The notes below the pieces were generated by a model that searched no databases, had not been told where the DNA came from, and worked only from the letters and a program-made list of their open reading frames with translations. A program made the position numbers and the translations under genes. Positions 41,458-51,291 of a stretch of DNA of 64,000 nt are shown here, piece after piece. Each line of letters begins with the position of its first letter. Positions within the stretch are counted from its first letter, which is position 1. The stretch is from Catellatospora sp. IY07-71 (GTDB taxonomy: Bacteria > Actinomycetota > Actinomycetes > Mycobacteriales > Micromonosporaceae). The DNA is taken from assembly GCF_018326265.1 (NCBI RefSeq), contig NZ_AP023360.1:7685001-7749000 (forward strand), in the 5' to 3' direction.

Positions 41458-42970
41458 GGGCTGCCTCCTGTGCCAGCGCGGCCATGATGTTGTCCTCGGT
41501 GACGTCGTCGCCGGCCAGCTCGCCGACGACGGCGCCGGCGCGCAGCACCACGATCCGGTCCGCGCCCTCGACCAGCTCCTCCAGATCGGAGGAGATCAGC
41601 ACGACGGCCAGGCCCTCGGCGGCCAGCTCGTCGATGAGCGCCTGCACCTCGGCCTTGGCGCCCACGTCGATGCCGCGGGTGGGCTCGTCGAGCAGCAGCA
41701 GCCGCGGGTTGAGGCACAGCCAGCGGGCCAGCAGCACCTTCTGCTGGTTGCCGCCGGACAGCTCGGACACCTTCTGCTCGGGGCTGGCGGCCTTGATGCG
41801 CAGCCGCTTCATGAACGTCTCCACGACCCGGTCCTGCCGCGCCCGGGAGACCACGCCGCAGCGGGACAGCCGGGGCAGCGCGGCGAGCACGATGTTCTCG
41901 CGCACGCTCAGGTCCGGGATGATGCCCTCGGCCTTGCGGTCCTCGGGCAGCATCGCCATCCCGGCCCGGATCGCGCCCGCGGGGGTGCGGCGCTTGAGCC
42001 GCCGCCCGGACATGTCGACCGTGCCGCCGTCCGCGCCCAGCGCCCCGACCACCGCCTTCGCGGTCTCGGACCGGCCCGAGCCGAGCAGCCCGCCCAGCCC
42101 GGTGACCTCGCCGGGGCGCACGTCGAAGGAGACGCCGTGCAGCTGGTGCCGCACGGTCAGGTCGCGCACCCGCAGGATCGGCTGGACGTCGCCCGCGTCG
42201 TGCGCGGAGAAGCCGGTCAGCCCGTGACGGCGTACGTCGGCCACGTCGCGGCCGAGCATCAGCGAGATCAGGCTCAGCCGGTCGAGCCGCGCCAGCTCGC
42301 CAGCGTGCACCCGGCGGCCGTCGCGCAGCACGGTGACCCGGTCGCAGAGCTGGTAGAGCTCGTCGAGCCGGTGGCTGACGTAGATGATCGCGATGCCCCG
42401 CCCGCTCAGCTCGCGTACCACCCGGAAGAGGGTTTCCACCTCGCGGGGCTCCAGCGACGAGGTCGGCTCGTCCATGATGACGACCTTGGCGTCGACCGCG
42501 ACCGCGCGGGCCAGCGCGACCATCTGCTGCGCCCCGAGGCCCAGCGAGTGCAGCGGCAGCCGCGGGTCGACCGTGATGCCGAAGCGGGCCAGCACCTCGC
42601 CCGCCTCGCGGTTCATCCGCGCCGTGTCGATCAGCCCGAACCGGCCGCGCGGCTCGCGGCCGAGGAACAGGTTGCGGGCGACGCTCATCAGCGGGACGAG
42701 GTTGACCTCCTGGTAGATGGTGGAGATCCCGGCCGCCTGCGCGTCCAGCGGGCGGCCGAAGCCGACGGGCTGCCCGAGGTAGTGCACCTGCCCGGCGTCG
42801 GGCCGGTACACCCCGGTGAGGATCTTGATGAGGGTGGACTTGCCGGCGCCGTTCTCGCCGACGAGGGCGTGCACCTCGCCGGGGGCGACGGTCAGCGACA
42901 CGTCGTCCAGCGCGAGCACGCCCGGGAATCTCTTGCTGACCCCGCGTACGTCCAGCACGGGTTCGGTCAT
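41450..42970 (-). CDS. Sugar ABC transporter ATP-binding protein (two nucleotide-binding domains)
   Basis: A 506-residue duplicated ABC ATPase that drives sugar uptake. The first domain has HALVGENGAGKSTLIKIL (Walker A), SLGLGAQQMVALARA and VVIMDEPTSSL (Walker B). The second has GLGGLLGSGRSETAKAVVG, ELSGGNQQKVLLARWL and LLLLDEPTRGIDVGAKAEV. A strong hairpin separates it from the upstream binding-protein gene. Confidence 0.95.
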   Translation of the reverse strand: MTEPVLDVRGVSKRFPGVLALDDVSLTVAPGEVHALVGENGAGKSTLIKILTGVYRPDAGQVHYLGQPVGFGRPLDAQAAGISTIYQEVNLVPLMSVARNLFLGREPRGRFGLIDTARMNREAGEVLARFGITVDPRLPLHSLGLGAQQMVALARAVAVDAKVVIMDEPTSSLEPREVETLFRVVRELSGRGIAIIYVSHRLDELYQLCDRVTVLRDGRRVHAGELARLDRLSLISLMLGRDVADVRRHGLTGFSAHDAGDVQPILRVRDLTVRHQLHGVSFDVRPGEVTGLGGLLGSGRSETAKAVVGALGADGGTVDMSGRRLKRRTPAGAIRAGMAMLPEDRKAEGIIPDLSVRENIVLAALPRLSRCGVVSRARQDRVVETFMKRLRIKAASPEQKVSELSGGNQQKVLLARWLCLNPRLLLLDEPTRGIDVGAKAEVQALIDELAAEGLAVVLISSDLEELVEGADRIVVLRAGAVVGELAGDDVTEDNIMAALAQEAAHD

Positions 42971-43000
42971 CGGGTGCTCTCCTTTCGCGTCCCGATCGTG

Positions 43001-43039
43001 GGAAGTGCGCCTGCCGCGGCGTTCGGCAGGCGCACTTCC
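43001..43039 (-). terminator. Intercistronic hairpin after the binding-protein gene
   Basis: GGAAGTGCGCCTGCCG (43001-43016) and CGGCAGGCGCACTTCC (43024-43039) form a perfect 16-base stem with a 7-base loop. It follows the binding-protein stop and precedes the ATPase start, a position typical of partial terminators that raise binding-protein levels. Confidence 0.75.
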
Positions 43040-43054
43040 GGCATCGATGCAGCG

Positions 43055-44125
43055 TCAGTAGGCGCTGCTCAGGGACGCCGCCGCGTTGGCGGAGTCGTAC
43101 TCGCGGTCGGAGATGATGACGTTGGCGGGGATGGACTCGCCGCCCAGGAACTTCTGCGCGGTGGCGAACGCCAGCGGGCCGAAGCGCGGGTTGGACTCGA
43201 TCACGGCGTTGATCTCACCGGCGACGATGGCCTTCACCGCGTTGGCGGTGCCGTCGATCGACACGATCTTGATGTCGACGCCGGGCTTCTTGCCGGCGCC
43301 CTTGATCGCGGTGACCGCGCCCAGCGCCATCTCGTCGTTCTCGGCGTAGATCGCGGTGATGCCCGGGTTGCTCAGCAGCAGCTGCTCGGTCACCTGCTGG
43401 CCCTTGTCCCGGGCGAACTCGCCGGTCTGCTGGGCCACGATCTCGATGCCGGGCGCCGTCGCCTTGATCTGGTCGACGAAGCCGTTGGTGCGGTCGGTGG
43501 TCACGTTGTTGCCCGACGAGCCGAGCAGGATGGCCACCTTGCCCTTGCCGCCGGTCGCCTTGACCATCGCGTCAGCGGCGCGCTTGCCCTGCTCGACGAA
43601 GTTCGAGCCGAGGAACGCGACGTAGTCCTTGCACGCGGTCGCGTTGACCTTGCGGTCGATGGTGAGCACCGGGACCTTCTTGTCCGCGGCCGCCTTGAGC
43701 GCGGGCTCCAGGCCGTCGGAGTTGAGCGGCGCGATGATCAGGAACTGCGCGCCCTGGGCGAGCATGTCCTGGATGTCGCTGACCTGCTTGGACAGCTGCG
43801 ACTGCGCGTTGGTGACGAGCAGCTTCTTGACGCCGAGCTTCGCGGCCTCGTCCCTGATGGACTGGGTCTCGGCGATGCGGAACGGGTTCGCCTCCTTCTC
43901 CGACTGGGAGAAGCCGACGATGGCGTCCTTGAGGTCGATCTTCGTGCCGCCGTACGACTGCAGCGTGCAGCCTTCGCCGCCGGGGCTGGCCGAGGCCACC
44001 ACCTGCGCGCCGGCGCTGCCGCCGTCCGTGGGGGTGCCGGTCTCCTCGCCCTTGGTGCAGGCGCTGAGGAACGCGCCGCCGAGGACGAGGGTCGCGGCGA
44101 TGGTCAGTGATCGGGTGCGGAACAT
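43055..44125 (-). CDS. Sugar-binding lipoprotein (YtfQ/galactofuranose-binding-like)
   Basis: A 356-residue periplasmic-binding-fold lipoprotein that captures the sugar for the ABC transporter. The lipobox is LSAC (Cys 23). The mature part has IVGFSQSEKEANPFRIAETQ, which closely follows the start of E. coli YtfQ, and VPVLTIDRKVNATACKDY and IYAENDEMALGAVTAIKGAG. Galactofuranose is the best guess by similarity; another pentose or hexose is possible. A 20-base palindrome lies just upstream. Confidence 0.92.
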   Translation of the reverse strand: MFRTRSLTIAATLVLGGAFLSACTKGEETGTPTDGGSAGAQVVASASPGGEGCTLQSYGGTKIDLKDAIVGFSQSEKEANPFRIAETQSIRDEAAKLGVKKLLVTNAQSQLSKQVSDIQDMLAQGAQFLIIAPLNSDGLEPALKAAADKKVPVLTIDRKVNATACKDYVAFLGSNFVEQGKRAADAMVKATGGKGKVAILLGSSGNNVTTDRTNGFVDQIKATAPGIEIVAQQTGEFARDKGQQVTEQLLLSNPGITAIYAENDEMALGAVTAIKGAGKKPGVDIKIVSIDGTANAVKAIVAGEINAVIESNPRFGPLAFATAQKFLGGESIPANVIISDREYDSANAAASLSSAY

Positions 44126-44148
44126 GAGGGAACTCTCCTTCTGCGGTG

Positions 44149-44168
44149 TTATTGACGTACGTCAATAA
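44149..44168. promoter_or_regulatory. Candidate operator palindrome near binding-protein start
   Basis: TTATTGACGTACGTCAATAA is a perfect 20-base palindrome 23 bases upstream of the binding-protein ATG, overlapping the expected leader or promoter. A repressor bound here would block transcription. Confidence 0.6.
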
Positions 44169-44254
44169 AGGAGGGCATTCTTACTGCGCGAACGGGACCG
44201 CCGAAAATGTTGCGGCGCAATCGTTCCGGCGATTGCGATCAACGGCCTTCGCTC

Positions 44255-44266
44255 TATAACGTTATA
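44255..44266. promoter_or_regulatory. Second LacI-type palindrome
   Basis: TATAACGTTATA is a perfect 12-base palindrome with central CG, about 130 bases upstream of the binding-protein start. It has the AACGTT core also seen at 22790-22801. The 44126-44412 gap is AT-richer than its surroundings and shows no gene. Confidence 0.45.
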
Positions 44267-44412
44267 CAGACCGAGTCCGGTGACGACAAGATGTCGTGTC
44301 TGCACCGTTACGAAACCTTTCTGACATCGGACATGCCGGACCCGTTTGATCGAAGGTCCGTCCGTGCTGTTAGAACGGCGTGGATGGAGCTTCGATCAGG
44401 TCGGGGGATGCC

Positions 44413-44700
44413 ATGACGATCAGCCTGTGCGTGCTGCTGTGGGCACGGCCGGGGGCCGAGGCTGCTCTCGCGGCGTACGAGGACAAGGTCCTCGCGCTTT
44501 TCGACGACCACGGCTGCACGCTGCTGCAGCGGGCGCGCACGGACGGCGCGGACGGCGCGCCCGCGGAGATTCAGCTGATCTCAGTGCCGTCGCAGGCCTC
44601 ACTGGACGCGTACATGGCCGACCCGCGGCGCACCGCCCTGGCCGCCGAGCGCGACGCGGCGGTCGCCCGCACCGACATTCACCGCGTCACCCTGGTCTGA
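44413..44700 (+). CDS. Small hypothetical protein (DUF1330-like fold)
   Basis: A 95-residue cytosolic protein (MTISLCVLLWARPGAEAALAAYEDKVLALFDDHGCTLLQRAR...). The alternating hydrophobic pattern and the SQASLDAYMADPRR segment fit a small alpha/beta dimeric-barrel protein of the DUF1330 kind. The function is unknown. The ATG at 44413 follows GGGGG at 44403-44407. Confidence 0.7.
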   Translation: MTISLCVLLWARPGAEAALAAYEDKVLALFDDHGCTLLQRARTDGADGAPAEIQLISVPSQASLDAYMADPRRTALAAERDAAVARTDIHRVTLV

Positions 44701-44730
44701 CCCGCCTGCGCACCGCGCCGCCGGGTGCGG

Positions 44731-44794
44731 CTGCAGTTTCGGGGAAACCGGGGTTTCGGCCGCGTTCAACCGCGCAGATTCCCCGAAACTGCAG
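44731..44794. repeat. Palindromic repeat family A, copy 2
   Basis: Perfect 16-base arms CTGCAGTTTCGGGGAA (44731-44746) and TTCCCCGAAACTGCAG (44779-44794) with a 32-base centre. It lies between convergent genes and could terminate the seven-gene defence operon. Confidence 0.88.
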
Positions 44795-44824
44795 GCGTCG
44801 ATCTTGTCAGCCCTGCGTCCTCGT

Positions 44825-46438
44825 CTAGCTCAGACCCGAACCGGGCCGCTCTCGTTCGCGGTCTGGTTGCCGGGTGATCGCAAGTCCCGTCGAGGGCTCG
44901 CCGCCCAGCAGCGGGTCGGTGCGCTGCTCGCTTTCGGGGAGGTTCATCGCTGCGGCAAGGAGATTGCCGATCCGGCTGGCGTCGTCGAGCCCCTGCCCCT
45001 TGCCGGCCCAGTCGTCGAAGGTGAGCCTGATGTTCTCTTCGGTGGTGATGACGTCGAGGACCGGGCCACGCTTGTCGCGTTCACGGAACCGCACGTAGCG
45101 AATGTCCGAGAGGGGGAACTCACGATCGATCGTCCCCTGTTTGCGCAGCGTGCTCTGCGCGGAGATGAAGAAGCGTTCGGGGGTCACGCCGAGGTACGCG
45201 TTGTCGGCGACGAGGCGGTCGAGATTGACGTCGGCGATGGCCAGCAGGGGCTCCTCATCGGGCACGGTCCAGCGGAGGATCCGCAGCACATCCTCCGGCA
45301 CGGACTCATTGAACACCGCGAGAGGCGGATCAAGCGGAGCGCGCCGAGTGTGAGCGACGTTGCGGAGCTCAGCCACCCGCTCGGCGAGCGCCTCGGCCAT
45401 GGCGACGGCGTCGCGGATGTTCCGGCGCTTGGTGGTGAACGGCAGGCTGCGCTCTTCCGGCAACTCGGCCATCAGACGGCACTGGCGCTCAAGGTCGGCG
45501 AGGAGTGCCGCCACGTCGTCCATGGCTTGGGTGTGTTCGCGCTCCGCCTCGGTGACCACTTCAGCGAGCAGTCGTTCGTTCTCGAGGGCGTTCGCCTCGT
45601 CGCGGCTGATGTGAGCGGCGCGCAACACCTGGGCGCGATACCAGGACCACTCCGCCATGAGCATGCCGTGCGCGTCGGCGATCATCTGCTCGATGTTCTT
45701 CTGAATGTAGGCGCGACGGCTCTGCCCGTTGGCATCGAGTTCCTTGACGTGCCCGCGGACGAGCGACATGAAGAGGTGGCGCTGCTTGCGCAGGTCTGCC
45801 TCCCTCGTCGCAATGGAGGCGAAGACGTGGTCGTTGACAGCGCCCACCGCCTGGGCCTCACGCACCGCACGCATCGTCGTCTCGTGCAGACCGAGCAGAG
45901 TCGCCCACTGGTCCTCGTGCAGCGCCCGGAGCACATCGCGGGTGAGCTCGATGTTCTCGTCGATGCGGCGTGAGATCGAGGCCAGCTGCACCTGCAGCGC
46001 CAGCAGCGCGGCGGCCGGGCCGAGGGCGGCGAGCAGGCCCGCGGTCTGCGCCCCGGTCGCCGGCGCCCAGCGCACGGAGTGGGCGAACTTTCCGTTGCGC
46101 GCGAGCGTGCCGAGGTTCCAGCCGCCCGACGTCATCGGCTGCGCCGTCTTGAGCATCTGCAAGGTCTCGGGCGCCAAACGCACCAGCCCCTGCACGGTCA
46201 TCGCACCCTGTGCACCCTGAGCCGCCAGATTGCCGATGCCCGACGCCATCGCGAGCTTGTCGGTCAGGCGCTGGCTTGTCTGAGGACTCACCATCGCGAA
46301 GGGGACCAGGTCGAGGTCGTCGGGTGCCGCGTCCGCGAAGAGCACGGCCACTCCCGGCCTGATCTCGACCAGGCTGACCGTCGGCTCGTCGGTCGGGGCC
46401 GCTGAGGTTCCGGTGGGCCCAACTTCTGACAATGTCAC
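44825..46438 (-). CDS. Hypothetical coiled-coil protein with PH-like C-terminal domain
   Basis: A 537-residue protein of unknown function. A hydrophobic Ala-rich segment (TAGLLAALGPAAALLALQVQLASISRRIDEN) near 130-160 precedes long helical, coiled-coil-like regions. The C-terminal part (about 390-490) has alternating strands (LAIADVNLDRLVADNAYLGVTPERFFIS... FPLSDIRYVRFRERD... VLDVITTEENIRLTFDDW) like a bacterial PH domain. It follows the kinase gene by 94 bases on the same strand, at the end of the defence operon, and could be the kinase's substrate. The GTG at 46438 is used. Confidence 0.7.
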   Translation of the reverse strand: MTLSEVGPTGTSAAPTDEPTVSLVEIRPGVAVLFADAAPDDLDLVPFAMVSPQTSQRLTDKLAMASGIGNLAAQGAQGAMTVQGLVRLAPETLQMLKTAQPMTSGGWNLGTLARNGKFAHSVRWAPATGAQTAGLLAALGPAAALLALQVQLASISRRIDENIELTRDVLRALHEDQWATLLGLHETTMRAVREAQAVGAVNDHVFASIATREADLRKQRHLFMSLVRGHVKELDANGQSRRAYIQKNIEQMIADAHGMLMAEWSWYRAQVLRAAHISRDEANALENERLLAEVVTEAEREHTQAMDDVAALLADLERQCRLMAELPEERSLPFTTKRRNIRDAVAMAEALAERVAELRNVAHTRRAPLDPPLAVFNESVPEDVLRILRWTVPDEEPLLAIADVNLDRLVADNAYLGVTPERFFISAQSTLRKQGTIDREFPLSDIRYVRFRERDKRGPVLDVITTEENIRLTFDDWAGKGQGLDDASRIGNLLAAAMNLPESEQRTDPLLGGEPSTGLAITRQPDRERERPGSGLS

Positions 46439-46532
46439 GCAGGCTCTCTCTCATCGATCGGCGGAGGGGATTCTAGGGTTGGGAGCCGCTGACGCGGCTC
46501 CGACGACAAGTCGACAGCGGATCCACCCGAGT

Positions 46533-48083
<1,551 letters not shown>

Positions 48084-48126
48084 GCTCTCCCCTGTCCGGC
48101 CGGTGCGCCCGGCCGTCGTCAGCTCG

Positions 48127-51100
48127 TCAGGGCGTGACCGTCTCGTTGGTCGTGCTGCTGGCGGCCCGCAGGCGGCGCAGCGCCTCGTCGCGGGCCGGGC
48201 TGCGGATCAGGTCGTACGCCCGCTTGCGCGCCACCGCCTTGATCGCGGCCTGGAACTCCGGATTGTCGAAGTAGCGCCGGACGAAGTTGGTGTTGCTGTC
48301 GTGGTTCTCCGCGACGACGTGGTCGAGCTGCTTGTCGGCGACCTGGCCGAATTTGTCCAGGTCGTTCTGCAGCGCGACGGCCTGCATCTTCTCGTCCACC
48401 ACCAGCGAGATGATCTGCTGGCCGAGCAGGATCTGGTCCGAGGTGCTGAGGTCCAGCCCGAAGCGCTCGTTGAGCTGGGCGATCACCTCGCTCAGCGGCA
48501 CCTCCTCGACCTCCTTGCCGACCCCGCCGTCGGCAGAGAAGCCCGCGATCAGGTGCTCACCGGCCGGGGCCAGCTTGAGATCGTGCTTGCCGGTCCGGTC
48601 GATCCGCAGGTGGCTCAGCGTCGCGTCGCCGATGTCGACGCCCGCGCCGGGCTGGCGCGGCAGCCGGTTGGACAGGTGCCTGCCGTAGAGATAGAGCCGC
48701 TCGAGCTCCGGGTCGGTGTAGCCGGCGATCTGCGCCAGGAAGCTGTACGCGCGCAGATAGTCCGAGAGCGCCGATCGGAACTCCTCGGCCTGCTCCGGCT
48801 CGCGACCGGCCAGCTCGACGAACCGGTCCACGGCCGGCTGCGTGAAGTGGTAGAGCTGCGCGTGCGCCTTCTGCAGCTGCGCCTCGGTGACAGACGACCG
48901 CTCGGCCTTCAGCAGCGCGTCCACGAACGCCTGCATCTCGGAGGCCACCAGGAGCTGGTGGTCCATGACCTCCCGCTCCTTGTCGTAGAGCAGGTTCGGG
49001 TCGGTCGGCTCGGTGATCGTGGTCTCGAAGTAGGGCTTGAAGGCGGCCTGGATGTGCTCGGCCTCGTTGGCGAAGTCGAGCACGAACACGTCGTCCTGCG
49101 TCTTGTACCGGTTGGTGCGGTTCAGCCGAGAGAGCGTCTGCACGGCCGCGACGCCGGCCAGCGGCTTGTCCACGTACATCGCGGTGAGCAGGGGTTGGTC
49201 GAATCCCGTCTGGTACTTCTCCGCCACGACCAGGATCCGGTACTCGGTCTGGTTGCGGGCCACCGCCTGCGGATCGTCGATCTTCGTGTACCCGAACCGG
49301 TCCGGCAGCGCCGCCTCGGCGAAGCCGTTGAGCTTCGGCTCGGTGTAGTCGATGCCGTCGATGCTCAGGGTGCCCGAGAACGCGACCAGCGGTGTGCAGT
49401 CAGTCAGCTCCAGCTTCTCGACGTACCGCCGGATCGCCTGGTAGAGCTTGACGGCGTGCTCACGCGAGCGGGTGACCACCATCGCCTTCGCCCGACCGCC
49501 CAGCAGGTGGGCGACCTCCTTCTGGAAGTGATCGACGATGATCTGCGCCCGCTGGTCCTGCGACGACGGGTGCAGCTCGGCCGCCCGGACCAGCTTCGCC
49601 TTGGCCTTGCGCGGGTCGACGTCCGGGTCGGCCTGCTCAGACGCCTCCACCGCGGCGTTGCTGAGCCGCCAGCGGGCCTCGTACGTGATGTAGTTGCGCA
49701 GCACGTCGAGGATGAAGCCCTCGTCGATCGCCTGGCGCATCGAGTACACGTGGAACGGCCGCCAGTTGCCCGTCTCCGGGTCCCTGGTGCCGAACAGCTC
49801 CAGCGTCTTCGACTTCGGCGTCGCGGTGAACGCGAAGTAGGACAGGTTCGGGTGGCGGCCGCGCGCCATCGCCGACGCGGTCAGCAGGTCGCCGTCGTCG
49901 TCCATGTCGTCGAACCCGTGCCGGCCCAGGGCCTTCTTCAGCGCGTTGGCCGACTCGCCCGACTGCGACGAGTGCGCCTCGTCGATGATGACCGCGTAGC
50001 GCTTCTCGCCCAGCGCGGAGACCTTGTCCAGCACGTACGGGAACTTCTGCAGCGTCGTGATGACGATCCGGGCCGCCGAACCGGCCAGCGCGTCCGCGAG
50101 CTGCTGCGAGTTCTCATCGATCTTCTGGACCACGCCGGTGACGTGGTCGAACTGGTAGATCGTGTCCTGGAGCTGGCGGTCGAGCACCACCCGGTCGGTG
50201 ATGACGATGACCTTGTCGAAGACCGGGGTGTTCGGCTGGAGACCTGCCTGCCGCGCCTGCTCATCGAGCGCCGCCGGATCTTCCGGGGTGTGCAGGGTGG
50301 ACAGCCGGTGTGCCAGCCAGGCGATGGTGTTCGACTTGCCCGAGCCGGCCGAGTGCTCGATCAGGTAGTTGGTGCCCGCGCCGTGCCGGGCCGCGTGCGA
50401 CGTCATGGTCTGCACGGCGTGCCACTGGTGGAAGCGGGGGAAGATCAGAGGACTGGTGTGCGGGTCGGCGGAGCCGCCCTTGCCGTTGCGGGCGCGCGGG
50501 TTCTCCACGTGCACGAACCGCTGCAGCAGCTCCAGCCAGGCGTCCCGCTGCCAGATCTGCCGCCAGAGGTATGAGGTCTGGTAGCCGCCTTCTTTTGCGG
50601 GCGGGTTGCCGGCCCCGCCGGAGACGCCCGGACCGTGCGAGCCAATGTTGAACGGCAGGAACCGGGTCTGCTCCCCGGCCAGCCGGGTCGTCAGGAACAC
50701 CAGGTGCGGGTCGACGGCGAAGTGCACCAGGGTCCGCTTGGCGAAGATCAGCTCCTTCGCGTCACGGTCCTTGCGGTACTGCTCCTTCGCGTCCTCGACC
50801 GTCTGGCCGGTGAGCGGGTTCTTCAGCTCGGCGGTGGCCACCGGGATGCCGTTGACGAACAACGCCAGGTCCAGCGACTTCTCCGGCGTCTTCGCCGAGT
50901 ATCGCAACTGGCGCACCACCGTCAGCCGGTTGGCGTTGTACTCGTCCAGCGCACCAGCGGCGAGGGTGTGACCTGGGCGGAAGTACACGAGCTGGATCGT
51001 GACGCCCCGATCCTTGACCCCGTTGCGCAGCACATCCAGCACGCCGCGCTTGTCGATCTCTCCCGCCAGCCGCTTCTTGAAAGCCATCTGTGCCGAGCCG

Positions 51101-51291
51101 ATGTCGCCATACGCCTCGACCAGCCGCTCGAACGCGTTGTGCTGCGTGGCACCGATGAAGGTGCACAGTTCGTCACCGTCAAGGCCCAGCTCCGTTGAGT
51201 ACGAGCCCGGATTGCTCGAATGCCAGCTGGCGGCCAGGAGCTCAGCCTCTATCGCATCCTCGAACGGCTTCTCCTTGTATACCCTGGTCAC
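48127..51291 (-). CDS. hsdR: Type I restriction endonuclease subunit R
   Basis: A 1054-residue motor-nuclease. The N-terminal nuclease motif is LDLALFVNGIPVATAELKN (D...ExK). The helicase part has HSAGSGKSNTIAWLAHRL (Walker A), VIIDEAHSSQSG (DEAH type) and FAFTATPKSKTLELFG (motif III), and VQTLSRLNRTN is motif VI. It cuts unmodified DNA after translocation when bound to HsdM and HsdS. The GTG at 51291 shares four bases with the stop of the AIPR gene, so the two are coupled. Confidence 0.95.
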   Translation of the reverse strand: MTRVYKEKPFEDAIEAELLAASWHSSNPGSYSTELGLDGDELCTFIGATQHNAFERLVEAYGDIGSAQMAFKKRLAGEIDKRGVLDVLRNGVKDRGVTIQLVYFRPGHTLAAGALDEYNANRLTVVRQLRYSAKTPEKSLDLALFVNGIPVATAELKNPLTGQTVEDAKEQYRKDRDAKELIFAKRTLVHFAVDPHLVFLTTRLAGEQTRFLPFNIGSHGPGVSGGAGNPPAKEGGYQTSYLWRQIWQRDAWLELLQRFVHVENPRARNGKGGSADPHTSPLIFPRFHQWHAVQTMTSHAARHGAGTNYLIEHSAGSGKSNTIAWLAHRLSTLHTPEDPAALDEQARQAGLQPNTPVFDKVIVITDRVVLDRQLQDTIYQFDHVTGVVQKIDENSQQLADALAGSAARIVITTLQKFPYVLDKVSALGEKRYAVIIDEAHSSQSGESANALKKALGRHGFDDMDDDGDLLTASAMARGRHPNLSYFAFTATPKSKTLELFGTRDPETGNWRPFHVYSMRQAIDEGFILDVLRNYITYEARWRLSNAAVEASEQADPDVDPRKAKAKLVRAAELHPSSQDQRAQIIVDHFQKEVAHLLGGRAKAMVVTRSREHAVKLYQAIRRYVEKLELTDCTPLVAFSGTLSIDGIDYTEPKLNGFAEAALPDRFGYTKIDDPQAVARNQTEYRILVVAEKYQTGFDQPLLTAMYVDKPLAGVAAVQTLSRLNRTNRYKTQDDVFVLDFANEAEHIQAAFKPYFETTITEPTDPNLLYDKEREVMDHQLLVASEMQAFVDALLKAERSSVTEAQLQKAHAQLYHFTQPAVDRFVELAGREPEQAEEFRSALSDYLRAYSFLAQIAGYTDPELERLYLYGRHLSNRLPRQPGAGVDIGDATLSHLRIDRTGKHDLKLAPAGEHLIAGFSADGGVGKEVEEVPLSEVIAQLNERFGLDLSTSDQILLGQQIISLVVDEKMQAVALQNDLDKFGQVADKQLDHVVAENHDSNTNFVRRYFDNPEFQAAIKAVARKRAYDLIRSPARDEALRRLRAASSTTNETVTP

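Noticed and set aside
43001-43039. Riboswitch between binding-protein and ATPase genes
   Set aside because: The region is a single simple perfect hairpin without conserved riboswitch elements.
41447-44110. Long plus-strand open frame of about 887 codons
   Set aside because: It is antisense to the ABC ATPase and binding-protein genes, which have clear family motifs; its translation is low-complexity.
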